Origin: Lepisosteus oculatus
Lineage: Eukaryota > Chordata > Actinopteri > Semionotiformes > Lepisosteidae
Length of the DNA: 64,000 nt
Assembly: GCF_040954835.1 (NCBI RefSeq)
Contig: NC_090708.1
Coordinates: 29,028,001-29,092,000, forward strand
Direction: 5' to 3'
Shown: in pieces, positions 23,285-35,483 of the stretch
Layout: each line of letters starts with the position of its first letter
How positions within the stretch are numbered: the stretch's first letter is position 1
Program-made: the position numbers and the translations under genes
Notes under the pieces: model-generated
Told to the model about the DNA's origin: nothing
Database searches by the model: none
The model's input: the letters and a program-made list of their open reading frames with translations, nothing else

Positions 23285-23620
23285 AAGATGAAGCCATTCA
23301 GCCCATCTGCTACTTTTCTAGTTAAGAATTAATTTATTTAATGATCTGTTTCAAGGGAGACATGACATAGTAGCTTGTTCCATTATCCTACAACTCTTTG
23401 GGTTAAAATACTTCCTGTTCTCATTTTTAAATTGACTTCTACGTAGTGTTCACTTGTATTTTCTAGTTCATGCTTCAGTTTTTTCTGAAGATCTTCCCGG
23501 GTTTACTTTTTCAGTGCATTTGAGGATTTTGAATACTTGTATCAGGTTTGTTCATAATCTTCTCTGTTGAATAGCACAAAGGTTAATGAGTTTTGACTGC
23601 AAACACAACCTCAACTAGTA
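23285..23620 (-). mobile_element. CR1-like LINE relic
   Basis: Same family as 10400-12225. On the minus strand the ORF2 C-terminal region is recognisable by the counterpart of CCCAAAGAGTTG and CAAGTATTCAAAATCCTCAA, with many stops. Confidence 0.45.
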
Positions 23621-24514
23621 TTTTGACTGTAAAGTGTGTCACACTCCGTACAACTATGGCATTTATGAAATGAAAGCATGCTCTTATTTGCAAATAAGTG
23701 ACTTCAGCTGTTCTCAGTTTTCCATTAAATTTTTATATGGTTGTTCTTTTTGAGTATTAGAACATACAACATTCATGCTGGAGTAGCACTAAGGTGAAAG
23801 AGTAACTTCGAGGTAAATTGGAAAGAAATAATAAAATATTACACATGTTCAAGCAAGAACTGCATCAACGTGTGTTGGCTGCAAAGGTTTATTCCATACT
23901 GAAAAATATAAAGTAGTAGTTTTTTATATCCACTGTAGAAACACAACATTCCGGCTATAGAGCCTTTTTTGTTCAGTATATGTTAAATATTACAGCAGCT
24001 CAACTACTTTACTTCTTATTGAGTTTACCAATTGGCCTACTACGCTGATGAACATGAAAGAATAAAGGTAACCTTTAGAGCAGATGTCATGAAAAAAATG
24101 ACAAAAAATAAATATTTCCTTCTAAAATAATTAGAAGAAAACCTTTCTACCCACTTCACATAATGCTTCAGTGGTTAAATTCGTGGTGCCGTACATATTT
24201 CTGACGCCTGGTGGCACTAGCGTCATTTGAAATTTCTGTTAAACATACTCTGATACTCTTCTTGTACTCTGCTTTTTACTAAGCACAAAAAACACATTCA
24301 ATAAAACAGCAGTTAAATTATGTGATTTCAAACCAGAGGATGTTTTTATTCTTTTTTGGAAGTGGAGGTTTGGAAGAGCAAATAAATACTCCGTCACAGG
24401 AGTTTATTAAATTTATTTAATTACATTGAATTAAAGCTTTTGTCATTATTTAATAACTGCCTAGTTTATTTATAAATAAATGTTTCATAACTTTGCAAAC
24501 AATACTCTGATTAA

Positions 24515-24562
24515 ATTTATTAAATTGCCCTCCTGGGATAAATAAAGTATTTTGAATTGAAT
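24515..24562 (+). repeat. LINE 3' tail
   Basis: GCCCTCCTGGGATAAATAAA followed by GTATTTTGAATTGAATT is a typical 3' end of fish LINEs with a short GAATT repeat. No upstream ORF remains. Confidence 0.4.
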
Positions 24563-27270
24563 TTTGAAAACTACGAGCCAACAGTCAAGCTAGATCAGCC
24601 TTTGAAATTAATTATATTAATCACTTGCATGAAAAATTACTCTAAAATTAAAACTACTTTAATGTGTTTTTAATCAATACCTCTATTATCAAAATCATTG
24701 TTGCTAAGTTTAAAATCTGACTGGCTTTATGGTATTAGATAAGATTTACAAATATACAGCAGGTTTATCTCTTAATAGCATTCGCTACACAAAAGCTATA
24801 AATTACACTAAATCTTATTTATTTTAAGCTTTTAAATTCTGTAACTGTAAAAGGGGTCAGCTGCCTGGTTGCTTTATTTTTAGCTCAATAAATGTGAACA
24901 GCACCAAGATCTAGTGTGATTTCTGGTCTGAGTTAGACTTTGTGGTGGTTTTCAACTGCTAGAAGGTGTAAAGGTTTGTCTATAGGTCAGCCTTCCTGCA
25001 CTGGCTGTTTTGACAGTAAAAGAACGCAGTGAAATTGCCAATGGAAAATAACTCACAGCCCACCGGATGCTACCAAGCGAAGGTGAAAAAAAAAACAGAG
25101 CACATGTAAAAGAAAAAGTTGTTTTATGTGTTTTTGGAGAAAAAAAAGCCTGTTTTGTTGCATGAGAAACCCTGGTTCGACATGCAGTTCATTTGTGGGA
25201 ATAGCCATCAAGCCCTTTTCATTTCATGTGAAGTCTTCTGAGAAAACATGTGCTTTAGAAGAAAAAATCTTTGTATCAGAAGTTCTTTTTTAGAGAACTC
25301 TCTCTAGAGATAAAAACTGAAGATGGAGAATTATTCCATCTCATCTCATACCATACTTAAATTATGGTTTTAAGCTAAAAAAAGCAAGGCAGTTGGTTGG
25401 GCTGATCCAGCCTTATTTCTGTGAGACAGCGATCTACAGTATATGCAATGTGTGTGCCCTGTAAATGGGGACCCATTTCCTCCATAGACACTCATCTGAT
25501 TCATTTTCCACAATCAGACCTAGGACATTCATATTACTCAGCCCTCTTAGACTTGATCAGTAATAATGGAGAATACCATTGAACTGGGTAATTGAATTGT
25601 AATAACTGTTACATTAAAACTGTATTAACAGTTTTCAAAACTAAGGGTACTTATAATTGGTTTATAGCATGTATGTTATGAAAAATTTTGTAGTTTTATA
25701 GTAAATAATCTTGTTACTAGTTGATCTATTATAAATATCTATTATATTCCTAATTCTCATTATTGCTCATTTGAGTATTGCTCATTTATTACTGACCAAG
25801 TAATGAACAATTTTATATCTTTGTTATCCATGATGTGTTAATAAGCTAGCCATAAAAATCGAATATAAATCTAAACTAAAATTATACTCAATATACAATA
25901 TTCTTAGTCTTTACTATTTAACATCACAAACAACTTAAGAATCGATTATTAAAGTTAAATAACATCTCACTTCAATCCCTCTACAGAAATAAACAACTTT
26001 GTAAATGAATAAACAACTAAACAAATGGATGAATGAATTTGTCACTGAATGCTTTGCCCTCACATATTTTAAATAATATATTGCATTTTTGTTGAGTTCA
26101 GGGTCTTCAACAAATTAATAATTATTATTGAAGATTAAAATCATGTAGACATTGAAATATCTGTATTACAGCTGTGCACTATTTTCTGATTGAATAAAAC
26201 AATTAAAGTATGACTGCTAAAGTTGCTGCATCAAGACAATGCTGTAATAATAATAATGTAATATGTAAATGTAATAATAGTGATTATATAATGTTATATA
26301 ATTATTATATAGACTGTTGTATAACAATAACAAATAACATCAACAAAAATATCAAATAAATTAAAATGTATTGTCTGTGCATTGCTTTATTAAACAGTAA
26401 CAACATCAACAACAACAACATTAGTAATAATATAACAGTAATAGTAATACATTTTATTGTATTCCAAGTGAAAAACAGGACTGCACTATAAAAAATAACT
26501 AGGCATTTGTCTTTGGAATGGATAAAATAAAAACATATTTTGTATTTTAGTAGTACCCTTAGTTTTTGGCGTTTGTGTAAATTTCCACCTGAACTACACA
26601 TGAACTTTTGTAGGATTTGAGGTACAGTATTAACCTTCTACTTCAGGGACTTGTTTACTGAACTATTTGCATGCTATAGAAAATAATATGCAAATCAAAG
26701 CAAAACAAGACTGTTTCTTATAAAATCACTTAAGTGTTAATTGCACTGTTTATAGAATGTTTCTAAGTTGTATTAATTTTGTAACAGATTGCTAGTTAAC
26801 AGATTGCCTCTATCATAAATGAACTGACATAAATACTTGCACTCCACTGCTGCTTGATAACTACTCTGACCCTCATACCAGAGGATTGTAAATTATTTGA
26901 ACTACGAACTACAAATTTTATAAGCTCTACAAATGGCCCATTGGCTCATCAATTTGAAAACCTGTTCAGTTAAATATATAATTTATTAATTAATAATTAC
27001 AATAATTATATTTCATATGCACAATTATGAATAATTAGATTTGACTTTTACACAAAAGCTGTTTTGTTGTATGAGCACCTGAATTTTCTGTCAATAAACA
27101 GCATTACCAAGATCATCTTTGTTGCTTTCCTAAATTAAATGAGAACTAGACGAGAACTTGGATGAGGCAATATAAACATTTCTGTCCCTTTTCTAAGATG
27201 CCTTTACAGGTTTAACAGCTTCATGGTCACATTTAATGTATGTTCTCCATTCCTAAATAAAATGTCTGAA
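24563..27270. other. AT-rich intergenic sequence
   Basis: Very AT-rich, with imperfect TAA/CAA microsatellite at about 26240-26450. No gene seen. It lies 3' of the minus-strand NITR-like gene. Confidence 0.4.
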
Positions 27271-27271
27271 A

Positions 27272-27277
27272 TTTATT
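27272..27277 (-). promoter_or_regulatory. Candidate polyadenylation signal
   Basis: AATAAA on the minus strand about 215 bases past the stop codon of the NITR-like gene at 27490-27492. Confidence 0.4.
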
Positions 27278-27489
27278 TACACTGAATTTCAAGTCAAAGT
27301 CATATGCTCCTTTTGCTAGTTAGTATCTGTATGAGCGAATGAGAAACATGATGTAAATAAAAATAATAGGCTAACTTAGGCTAACAGCTGGGCTAATATC
27401 CCAGCCTGTGTGGGGGTCTGAGGGTGAATATACTACATTTTAGATCAGAGCTCTGCCGGGGTAAATGTACAGTCTCTTGCCAGAGAGCC

Positions 27490-27621
27490 TCAGTGTCTCG
27501 CCACAGAGTACACGCATTGCAGCATCTCAGCTGTCCTCTCCTGCCTCCCTCTCGTCTTCTCTCTGGGGATGTTTCTGCTCTGGGAGAACTTTAAACCTGT
27601 ATAGTGGAGCGTGTCCTTGCC
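27490..27621 (-). CDS. NITR-like (minus) exon 6: ITIM tail
   Basis: Acceptor TTCTTAATAAGCAG|GG after a T-rich tract, phase 0, 44 codons with stop. It encodes GKDTLHYTGLKFSQSR.. and ends CVYSVARH. LHYTGL fits the ITIM consensus (S/I/V/L-x-Y-x-x-L/V/I); a second tyrosine (VYSV) is ITSM/ITIM-like only. ITIM phosphotyrosines recruit SHP-1/SHP-2 phosphatases. Confidence 0.7.
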   Translation of the reverse strand, partial: GKDTLHYTGLKFSQSRNIPREKTRGRQERTAEMLQCVYSVARH

Positions 27622-30600
27622 CTGCTTATTAAGAAAAAAAGCGAATATAACAATACATAATAGGAGTTACATCCATTAACACAACAGGGGTTAATGGTCA
27701 TTATGAAGAGTAACACATATAAAGCAAATTGTAAATCATTTTGTAGTAGAGACAAAATCTCAGGACAATGGCTCCCTTTTAATTAAAACTGATGTTTGAA
27801 ACACATAATTGATGCTCAGAAATTAGTGATATAAATGCTTTCCTTCAATTAAACTGTACTAGCAGGTGGAATTGTACAACACTAAAAGGGTCTGGCCTAA
27901 AGATATAGCAGGTAGTGATGTTTTCTTTGCATATTTGTATAAATATATTTATTTGTACCAGAAGAATTCTACGTTGTTTAGTTGTTCCCTGGGGGTAAAT
28001 GTTAACAAGTGCACTGAGCATACTGTTAAAGTTTTGTACTGGCAGAAATATTAATGAGATTACAAAATAAACTGAAATCAGATTTAGATAACCTTATTTA
28101 AAGCGGTTAATATATTCTAACGGTATTATGCTAGTTTTTTATACTGATAATATTTATTTTCTTGTAAGAAGTACCAACTAATTGCCATTACGTGTAGCCA
28201 CGCTAATATAGCACCAATAACATTGTTATAATGTATAACAACAATAAAATAGAATAGCATAACCTATAAATATTATGCATTTAGTTAAAATAGTTTTGTA
28301 TTGATTACATTGATTATACTGATTTCATCAACACTTTTTTACTTAATTTTGAGAAGTTTACCTGTTCACTGTTCATGTGATGATTTGTCTGGAGGGTGTT
28401 TTCGGAATTTACTCCTAACATTTAAAGAAAACAGACAAAGGGAAGGTAAAAAAAAATTAAACACAAAGAGAAATGTGGAGAAAGGGTGGGAAATGTGATT
28501 TTCATTTACCTACATTCTGATGTTAGACACTATTTCTCGCCTTTATTTGTCTGGAGGTTGTCTTGAAAATTCGGGTAAACAAAATGTTTGTACGCCATCT
28601 TTGCAAAACGGAAAAAAATATAACGGATTTTATCAATATGGGCCCCACTTAATAAACAGCAGTGCATGGCCGATCGTACCGAGATGCCTTACCTTTGCAG
28701 ACCGGGCAGTGTCCGCTGTATGTTTTTCTGCAGAGCAGCACCGTGAGTGCGCTGAGGAGCACGGCGCTCAGCACACCCAGAGCCACGGTCACACGCTGAA
28801 ACAGCTGGTCATGAAAGACGGCTGCATCGAGACAACACAGGACATGCTTTTAACATTAACGCTGGGAAACTACACTCCACATAACGTTTTACAATTATAC
28901 ATCAGAGGTTTAACAACAGCACTCCTGCTTACCAGTTTTTGTTACCTCTGACCATTCTACCATCTGACCATTCTACAGTGTTCAAGAGGGCATTGATTAA
29001 ACGGACAACAGTCTAAAAAATCAATCTTTTCAAACTGATTTGTGCTGTATCTCTACCGTCCTTTGAAAGATGCAATATATTTTTCACCTTTTACAAACTC
29101 AAAGTAGCATGTAAAGTAATACAATTTATGTAGCATGGACTAGACAACTCCCTGGACACATTTCGGGGAATATTCACGCACAAGTGTAAAACAAGGATAC
29201 AAAACTTTTACGATCAAACCCATCCATCCACTTTCTAATCATTACAGGCTCGTGGGGGAGCAGGAGCCTATCCCACCAAGCAACGTATGCAAGGCAGGGT
29301 ACACTCTGGAAGTAATGCCAGTCCCTCGCAGTTACAATCAAATATTTTTTTTTAATATTCGCATCAAAAGTCACTGATTTCTTAAAGGTGTATAAAGGAT
29401 CATAAATCGAAGAGGTCATTAAATATGTTTTTTAATGTTAATATTGCTTGTTAAATATTAACAAAACATTTAGAGTAAAACCTGGATGATTCACTGTTCC
29501 AGCGTGAGAAAAAGTGCAACTATTAGATTTATTTTTTACTCTAGCACAGCAAAGAGCAGTGTCTGTAGACGGTGTCTGCACTCTAGCTGGGTACACACAA
29601 CACTAAGCTTCTGTTTCCTGTCATTGAGGTCACAGGAAGTGTTCAGTCACTGTTACTGATTCTAAAAAAAACCTGTTGATCTCAGATTTACCTTATAAGG
29701 TGAGGCACTGTTTCTTAGATAAAGGCCCTGCCTTCTTGCAAAGTAACCACAAAAATAGATAGCACAGGCAAAAAAAAAGACAAAACTCATCACATTGAAA
29801 CATCACTGGAACCTATCTGAATATTTGGCATTGATAGCTTCAACATTGATAGAGTCTTAATCTCTATTGGTGTTTAATTTACAGCACAGAGTGACACATC
29901 TAAAATTATGTTTTTACCACTGCAAGACAAAAAAAATGTGTGTACATGGTCACCCCAGGTCTGAACAGCTACCGTACAATTTGCACACTCATTGATTATG
30001 ATGTAATGAGGCAAACACTACTACTTATGATAAATGCATTGATCAGGTGAGTATCCTTCAGGCATGAGTCACCAATAAAGATAATGAATAAAGGAAAAAA
30101 TGACTAACAATTTTCATTTAATCTTTATTTTTAACAATATAATTATTATTTTCTCATTAGGCATTAGTGAGAGTGTTCACATCTGATAGGAGATTTATCC
30201 CACATAACTTAGATTTGAAGCAATCACACCCTCCACCCCCAGATCCTTGTTCAAGATAAGAAATGATATGGAACAGACTGCTCCAGACAAGGATATACAT
30301 ACAAGGATAAGGTTATGTAACAGACTGCTCCAGCTTTTCCATTACAAACTTCACTAGTTGGTACTCCAGTTGCAGCTCAACACTGGTGGGCAGCTGTTCT
30401 CTGCTGTTACCACTGATCCACATGTCTCTCTTGTGAGTCTAATCTATAGAGACAGTTAACTGATGAGCCCTAAAGGGGGCCTCAGTGTGTTCTATCAAGT
30501 TGAACTCTATTAGTCACAGTAGCACAGTCATAATTCAGCAAGGGTCTGCAGCAGAGCTGCAAGAGCTCAGAGTAGCCTGGACGTAAAATAGCACTGTCTC

Positions 30601-33600
30601 AAAGCCAAAGGTCTTGACACCTTCTTCTGTAGTGTGGTACAGCCCTGATTGCCAGCTGCTTTCAATTTCTTTTAGACCCTCCTTCTTTCTGAGAAAAAGG
30701 TAATCCTTCCCTATGTTTATTTTTGTAAAACACGTGCCATCCCCCATATATCTCTACAGTTTTTGCTTCAGGCCCATGACATTGCCATCTTTTCCTGACA
30801 CTTGTGTAGCTGAGCTGTCCTCTATGGGATCAGCCCTCTGCAGAGACACTGGTCACCCCAGGCCTGAGCAGCTACAGTACAGTTCACAAACTCATTGACT
30901 AAGCTGTAACTAGGCAAACACCACTGACTTTGATAAATGTTAATCAGGTTAATATCCTTGATACATGAGTCACCAAGAAAGATATTGACTAAAGGAATTA
31001 AATATTTTTCAATTATCAATATTACATTATATCAACATGCATCAAGACACTGATAACAAGAAAAAATTCTAAGCTCTGCAGGTCTTTTTAGAAGTCCAGA
31101 GAAGTGATTGTGAGTCACTGATTTGAAGCCTTGGAACACATAAGCATGATCTATTTAACAATATGGTGTTAAGTGGCTGATATGATACAATAATCTTGGA
31201 TTTGGACTCTACCCTTGGGTGGATCAGACTAGTGCAGGGTTGTGACGGAAAACCACACACCACACCAAGGACTGTTGGCCCTTCCTAATCTAGTGCCAAA
31301 TACCTGGGACTCACAAGACTTTTGACTGGTCATTGAGCTAACATGGCACATAAGATATATTGTAGTTTAAGATATAGATTACAATGAAAGCAATTATTCA
31401 ATTTGATTTATTGCACATAATAATTGATTAATTTATTAAGATTATCTGTGTGTCAGGGTCAATGAGAGGATTGAAAAAGTTCCATCTAGTACAGTTGAAA
31501 TAAAAGAATGAAACTAACAAGCAAACATAAATAAAAAAATTGTTACATAATACTAATGACAAAAATCTCAAACTATTAACAGACTTGCTCCATGAAAAAT
31601 TATCTCAATAGTCCTAAGGTGCTCAAAACAATTTTAGATTGCAAATACTAATTTATAAATGTGAGAGTTCTTCAATGATTCAATGCATTTTGTAATCTGT
31701 TCTTTTCTTGGTTATACTGTATACATGCATGCACTGAAAATACAAAGTGATTCTTTATGCAGACAAAAGGTATAGTACAGTGCCAATATTTTCATTTACC
31801 TGCAGTGTGAGTTGTATTAGCAGATCCTAAGATTCTTCTAGAAGTACTGCAGGGAGCTCCAGCTGAGACACAGTGGAGACACAGCTGCTCCCCTGAGTGC
31901 TGGGACACACAGCTTGCCTCACACACACTGTTCCTGGACTCACTGCCTGAAACACAGACCAAAGGCCCTAAGTGTTCTGCTTAATTCTAAAAAACTGTGT
32001 CTTACTGTAACTTATTGTATCTTACAGTGGTAATGGTTTCAAAAATATATGATGAATCCAAAACACGTGCATCTGTCTAAATATTTAATTTGTAAACATG
32101 TGCACATGATACATTTACAGTTAATTTTCCATGATGATATGTGGTCAATGGTATTTTTCAACATCCATGAAGAAATCTAATTATAGTTCCATTGGTTAGA
32201 AAGTACAGGGGATGTAAATTCATTTATATGGCCCTTATTACTAATAAATTCTGAAGAGAACATTAAAACAGCACCATTAATGGAATATTAAGAGATTTTT
32301 TTAAATTATATGTTCATAAGTCAGATATTTGTCAATGTTAACTACTTTATTAATATTTACTTTGGTGTTAGCCACTGGGTTTATCATACACTTTTATTTA
32401 TTAAAAGTGTATTTATTTATTTTATTAACCAATTATATTGCCAGAATTCTTATTTTTTTCCTTTTAAATTGATGGGTATGTCTTTGTTTGTTTTTCAGCT
32501 TATTAATGGTGTAAGGCGTTGTAATAGGGAATCGCATAAATATGAAAACTTTCTTCTCTGATGTTCTTATTTGTTCTTATTTTATATTATTCAAAAAAAC
32601 TAAAAAGTAAAAGCATGCAATTTTGCATGAAGAAGATCACAAAAATAATAAAAGACCAGTTAAAGAGACTCTAAATAAATTGAAATAATCTTTCTAGTTC
32701 TTACCATGAGTAAGAACAAACTAGATGTGTTTGCTGGTCATACCTTCTTAGATCTTGAGATAATTCTGATTAGTTTTGTTTATGTGGACTGCCTATTATG
32801 ATTCATACTCCAGAATGCTTTCCTAATTCTTTTCCCTCATACCTCTTACAGAAAACATGATAAACATTAAGCAGTAGTTCTCATACTGGTACTAATCTGT
32901 TTATAGCTAGGTGTGAATAAAACAAAAGGAATAAAACTATATGCATGTGGCAGTTGCTCTTGTGTACCTGTCAGCAAGAGTGTGGTTCCATTCCCAAACT
33001 GCACATCAGTGTAACTCTGGACTCCACAGTAATAAGTGGCCACGTCTGAGAGCTGCACCTGGGAAATTTTCAGGGTGAATTGGCTGTACATTTTCTTCAT
33101 TGTGAAACGGGTCGTGTTGTCAAATTCATTGTAGAAAGTGGCTTTATCTGACTTCCCAAATGAAGTCAGGAAATATCTGGGAGGGTGACCCAGGACCTGT
33201 TTGAACCAAACCCAGTTTATGAGTTCTTCTGTGAAAATAAAACACTCCAGAGAGACAGAGCCTCCAAGTCCCGCTGTCACTGAGAGATGAGGCTGATGAA
33301 CCACATTCTGAGGAATGACACCTGGAAGACACAGACCAGCATCAGGTAGTTTTAGGATAGTATAACACTAGAATACATTTATAGAAGAGATCATTTTTCT
33401 TATCTACCAGTTTTCAATCAATTTGCCAAATTTTAAATTCAAATGAACTTCTTTGTTTTTTTTCACAAAAGATTGCACCAACGATGATTGTATATTTCAA
33501 TGATGTTTCATTAATATGCAATACTGTGAAATATATTTTAACAAATTAAACCCACAGAAAAATAAAGTGTAAGAAGTGCACTTCATATATGTGCATAAAA

Positions 33601-33984
33601 TTTAAATTCAATTTTAGCAAGTATAATTTAACATATTCAAAAATGTTGTAATTTCTAGGTGATACATAGTGAAAATCTTTAACTGTAAATTTTGCATGTT
33701 CTTGCCTCAAAATGGTCAAGATCTGAGCAGTTTAGCACATTGAAGAAGAGAAGAAGCTTTGTGGTTACACGAAAAATGGTATTGCTTTAATCCATAAAAT
33801 CACATTTAAATCACATCAAACATAAAAGCAATGGTTAATAATTAAACAAACAACCTTTTACACCTTTTGAATCATTGTGATACCATTTTATGATTTTTAA
33901 GGAACCTGGTAAAATAATTCAGGTTTTAAACTTACCTGTACTGGTACTGATGAAAATGATGAGTCTTACCCAAAGTCTGGTCAT
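27490..33984 (-). CDS. NITR-like inhibitory receptor (gene overview, six exons)
   Basis: Six exons (33936-33984, 32968-33321, 31800-31946, 28693-28821, 28362-28414, 27490-27621) join with matched phases 1,1,1,1,0 into 287 codons plus stop. Order: signal peptide, Ig V domain with J-like FGNGT motif, a shortened Cys-rich second ectodomain, one transmembrane helix, short linker, cytoplasmic tail with an ITIM. This is the plan of novel immune-type receptors, surface receptors of fish cytotoxic lymphocytes that signal through SHP phosphatases when they carry an ITIM; a role in allorecognition is reported for some members. The ligand cannot be inferred here. The transmembrane helix has no charged residue, as expected of an inhibitory rather than adaptor-coupled form. 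Alternative: a related V-type Ig superfamily receptor. Confidence 0.72.
28362..28414 (-). CDS. NITR-like (minus) exon 5: cytoplasmic linker
   Basis: 53 nt, acceptor TTTAAATGTTAG|GA and donor CAG|GTAAAC, phase 1 in and phase 0 out. It encodes GVNSENTLQTNHHMNSEQ. It is exactly the phase converter needed between the transmembrane and ITIM exons. A decayed second copy of this exon lies 170 bp upstream. Confidence 0.6.
28535..28585 (-). pseudogene. Decayed duplicate of linker exon
   Basis: The minus strand reads NFQDNLQTNKGEK then stop, matching NSENTLQTN of exon 5 (shared bases CCTCCAGACAAAT). No good acceptor precedes it, and an in-frame stop follows. Confidence 0.45.
28693..28821 (-). CDS. NITR-like (minus) exon 4: transmembrane
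   Basis: 129 nt, acceptor CTCGATGCAG|CC and donor AAAG|GTAAGG, phase 1-1. It encodes AVFHDQLFQR, then a ~20-residue hydrophobic helix (VTVALGVLSAVLLSALTVLL) and a juxtamembrane CRKTYSGHCPVCK. The ending ..C..CKG is shared with the paralogous exon at 61418-61480 (LCDQCKG). A 143-codon frame on the plus strand is merely its antisense. Confidence 0.7.
29213..29335 (-). repeat. SINE fragment (CCATCC family)
   Basis: CCATCCATCCACTTTCTAAT, GGAGCCTATCCCACCAAGCA and AAGGCAGGGTACACTC mark the terminal part of the same SINE family as 41270-41630. It lies in an intron of the NITR-like gene. Confidence 0.6.
29945..30110. repeat. Local duplication, copy a
   Basis: Begins GGTCACCCCAGGTCTGAACA and is about three quarters identical by eye to 30848-31005, 903 bp away in the same orientation. 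Both lie in the intron between the I and transmembrane exons of the NITR-like gene. Confidence 0.6.
30848..31005. repeat. Local duplication, copy b
   Basis: Begins GGTCACCCCAGGCCTGAGCA; paralogue of 29945-30110. On the minus strand both copies keep a frame around NCTVA.Q.WGD. Confidence 0.6.
31800..31946 (-). CDS. NITR-like (minus) exon 3: collapsed I domain
   Basis: 147 nt, acceptor TGTGTTTCAG|GC and donor GCAG|GTAAAT, phase 1-1, no stop. It encodes a Cys-rich stretch including SVCEASCVSQHSGEQLCLHC and ends NTTHTAG. SGEQLCLHC followed by six residues and PC aligns with PGDNVTLQC..C of the full I domain at 60302-60646, but the half that should hold the core Trp and the YYC end is missing. 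The exon is 198 nt shorter than its paralogue, so frame is preserved. It could form a Cys-rich stalk, or the locus may be decaying. Confidence 0.5.
32968..33321 (-). CDS. NITR-like (minus) exon 2: V domain
   Basis: 354 nt, acceptor GTCTTCCAG|GT and donor ACAG|GTACAC, phase 1-1. Ig V hallmarks in order: QPHLSVTAGLGGSVSLEC (first Cys), WVWFKQ (core Trp), TLKISQVQLSDVATYYC (second Cys), then FGNGTTLLL. The J-like stretch is encoded in the same exon, as in NITRs, and is not separated by recombination signals. Confidence 0.85.
33936..33984 (-). CDS. NITR-like (minus) exon 1: signal peptide
   Basis: Encodes MTRLWVRLIIFISTST plus a split Gly codon; donor ACAG|GTAAGT, phase 1. The start is the first ATG in frame. 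The intron to the V exon is about 0.6 kb. Confidence 0.7.
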
Positions 33985-35480
33985 TTTAAGAGCTCCACTG
34001 TGTTATTAATCATATAATGGACTGAGGAACCAGTATTGAAAACTAGGCAAGAGAATGATAGGCGGGCAATTGAGAGTTTGTATTACTGCAATGGGCGTAT
34101 TTCACCAATACCTCTTCCAACACCCACTGAAATATTCAGGTCTGTAACTGCAAAGATTTATAAAAACCCAAGAAGATTCTGATCAACATCTTCAACTGAA
34201 ACTGAATATCTTTCTTAGTTTAAGTGTAGGTGTTTTAATACTTGTCAGTTATCACATTCATAAAAGATAAGACTCAAATTTCTTTGAAGAATATTAACAA
34301 TTGGAATAATTTCTTAACATTTTCTTAAAAATCAGTTTTTTTAATTGCATGTTTTTTCTCAGATTTGTTTTCATTAGGTGAGAAAAAATGGCAAATCTTG
34401 ATTTAACCAAACAACACAGGAGCTATGTTACTTAAATCTGAAACCACATGAGACGATTTTGAGGTATTCGTTCTTTCTTACTTAACAAGTATTTCCTTAG
34501 GTTGAAGACTCTTTTAGAATTAAATGTGATACATATAGTAGTTGAAATGCATCTATGAAAGTGGTTGTTTTCTTCTATTTGATCTGATTCAGGGATTTTG
34601 TAATAACATGTTCTCTTACACAGACTTTGTAGATTTGAAGGTTCTCCAAGACCAGTTAGTTTTGAAACTAATTTTGTTTTTCAGATTCTAAGCTATTCTG
34701 TAAAATTTTAATAATGGTTCTATATTACAACAAACTGTCTTTCTTTCTCATAACTATTTTTCACTAGGAATGACAACAACCAAGAATTAAGTGAAATAAA
34801 ACATTATTGAGTATTTTAACTTACAGTCATTTGACTTGGCTGAGGGCTAAACTCCCGACCATAGGATGAGGAGAATATCACCTCCATGCAGATTGAGAAG
34901 TGACCAAGTGGCAGCTGCAGAGGTGGAGATGGGGTGGAGCTGGATGAAAAACATTTATTTGGAAAGAATTATTGGGGATTATGTACAGCATTTATAGTGT
35001 TTAAGTGGGGAAATATAATCAGGATTGATTACAAATTACTGGCAGCTGAGACTGATTGAACATAGCTGTTGACAGATTCCCTCCCAAGTGTATAATATAC
35101 ATACAGTATAAACATTTCAAATGTATTGTGATATGTGCCTGAGTACAGTGAATTGTTTACATGTGTGTTTCCTCACATATCAAGTTATATTAAAAATTAA
35201 ATAACAAATGGCATCACAAATTGCTGGACACACGAACCTGATGAGTATCAACAACACAGTGAAAAGTAGCCCTGTTAACTTAGGGGTAACAGTGTAAAAT
35301 ATTAGTATGCATAAACGTATGGTTAACAGCAATATACATTACAATAGTACAGAATACAATAGTAGCAGTACACATTAGAATTACTGTAATTTTCAACAGC
35401 ATTCAAATAGCAGCAATATGCGAAAACTGAGTAGTGACAGAATTGTGAGTTCAGTTCAAAAGCAGTGGGGTATAAAGTAA
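33985..35480. other. Upstream region of NITR-like gene, no gene seen
   Basis: AT-rich. No clear TATA box or CpG island at the presumed promoter just above 33984. Confidence 0.35.
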
Positions 35481-35483
35481 TAC

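Noticed and set aside
26240-26450. Possible tandem-repeat array or CRISPR-like spacing
   Set aside because: Only imperfect TAA/CAA microsatellite; no regularly spaced identical repeats, and the genome is eukaryotic.
28520-28951. 143-codon open frame on the plus strand
   Set aside because: It is the antisense of the NITR-like transmembrane exon and has no recognisable domain; the GC-rich exon explains the long frame.
32968-33321. V exon as a rearranging TCR or antibody V segment
   Set aside because: The J-like FGNGT is encoded in the same exon and is followed directly by a splice donor; no heptamer/nonamer signal was seen.
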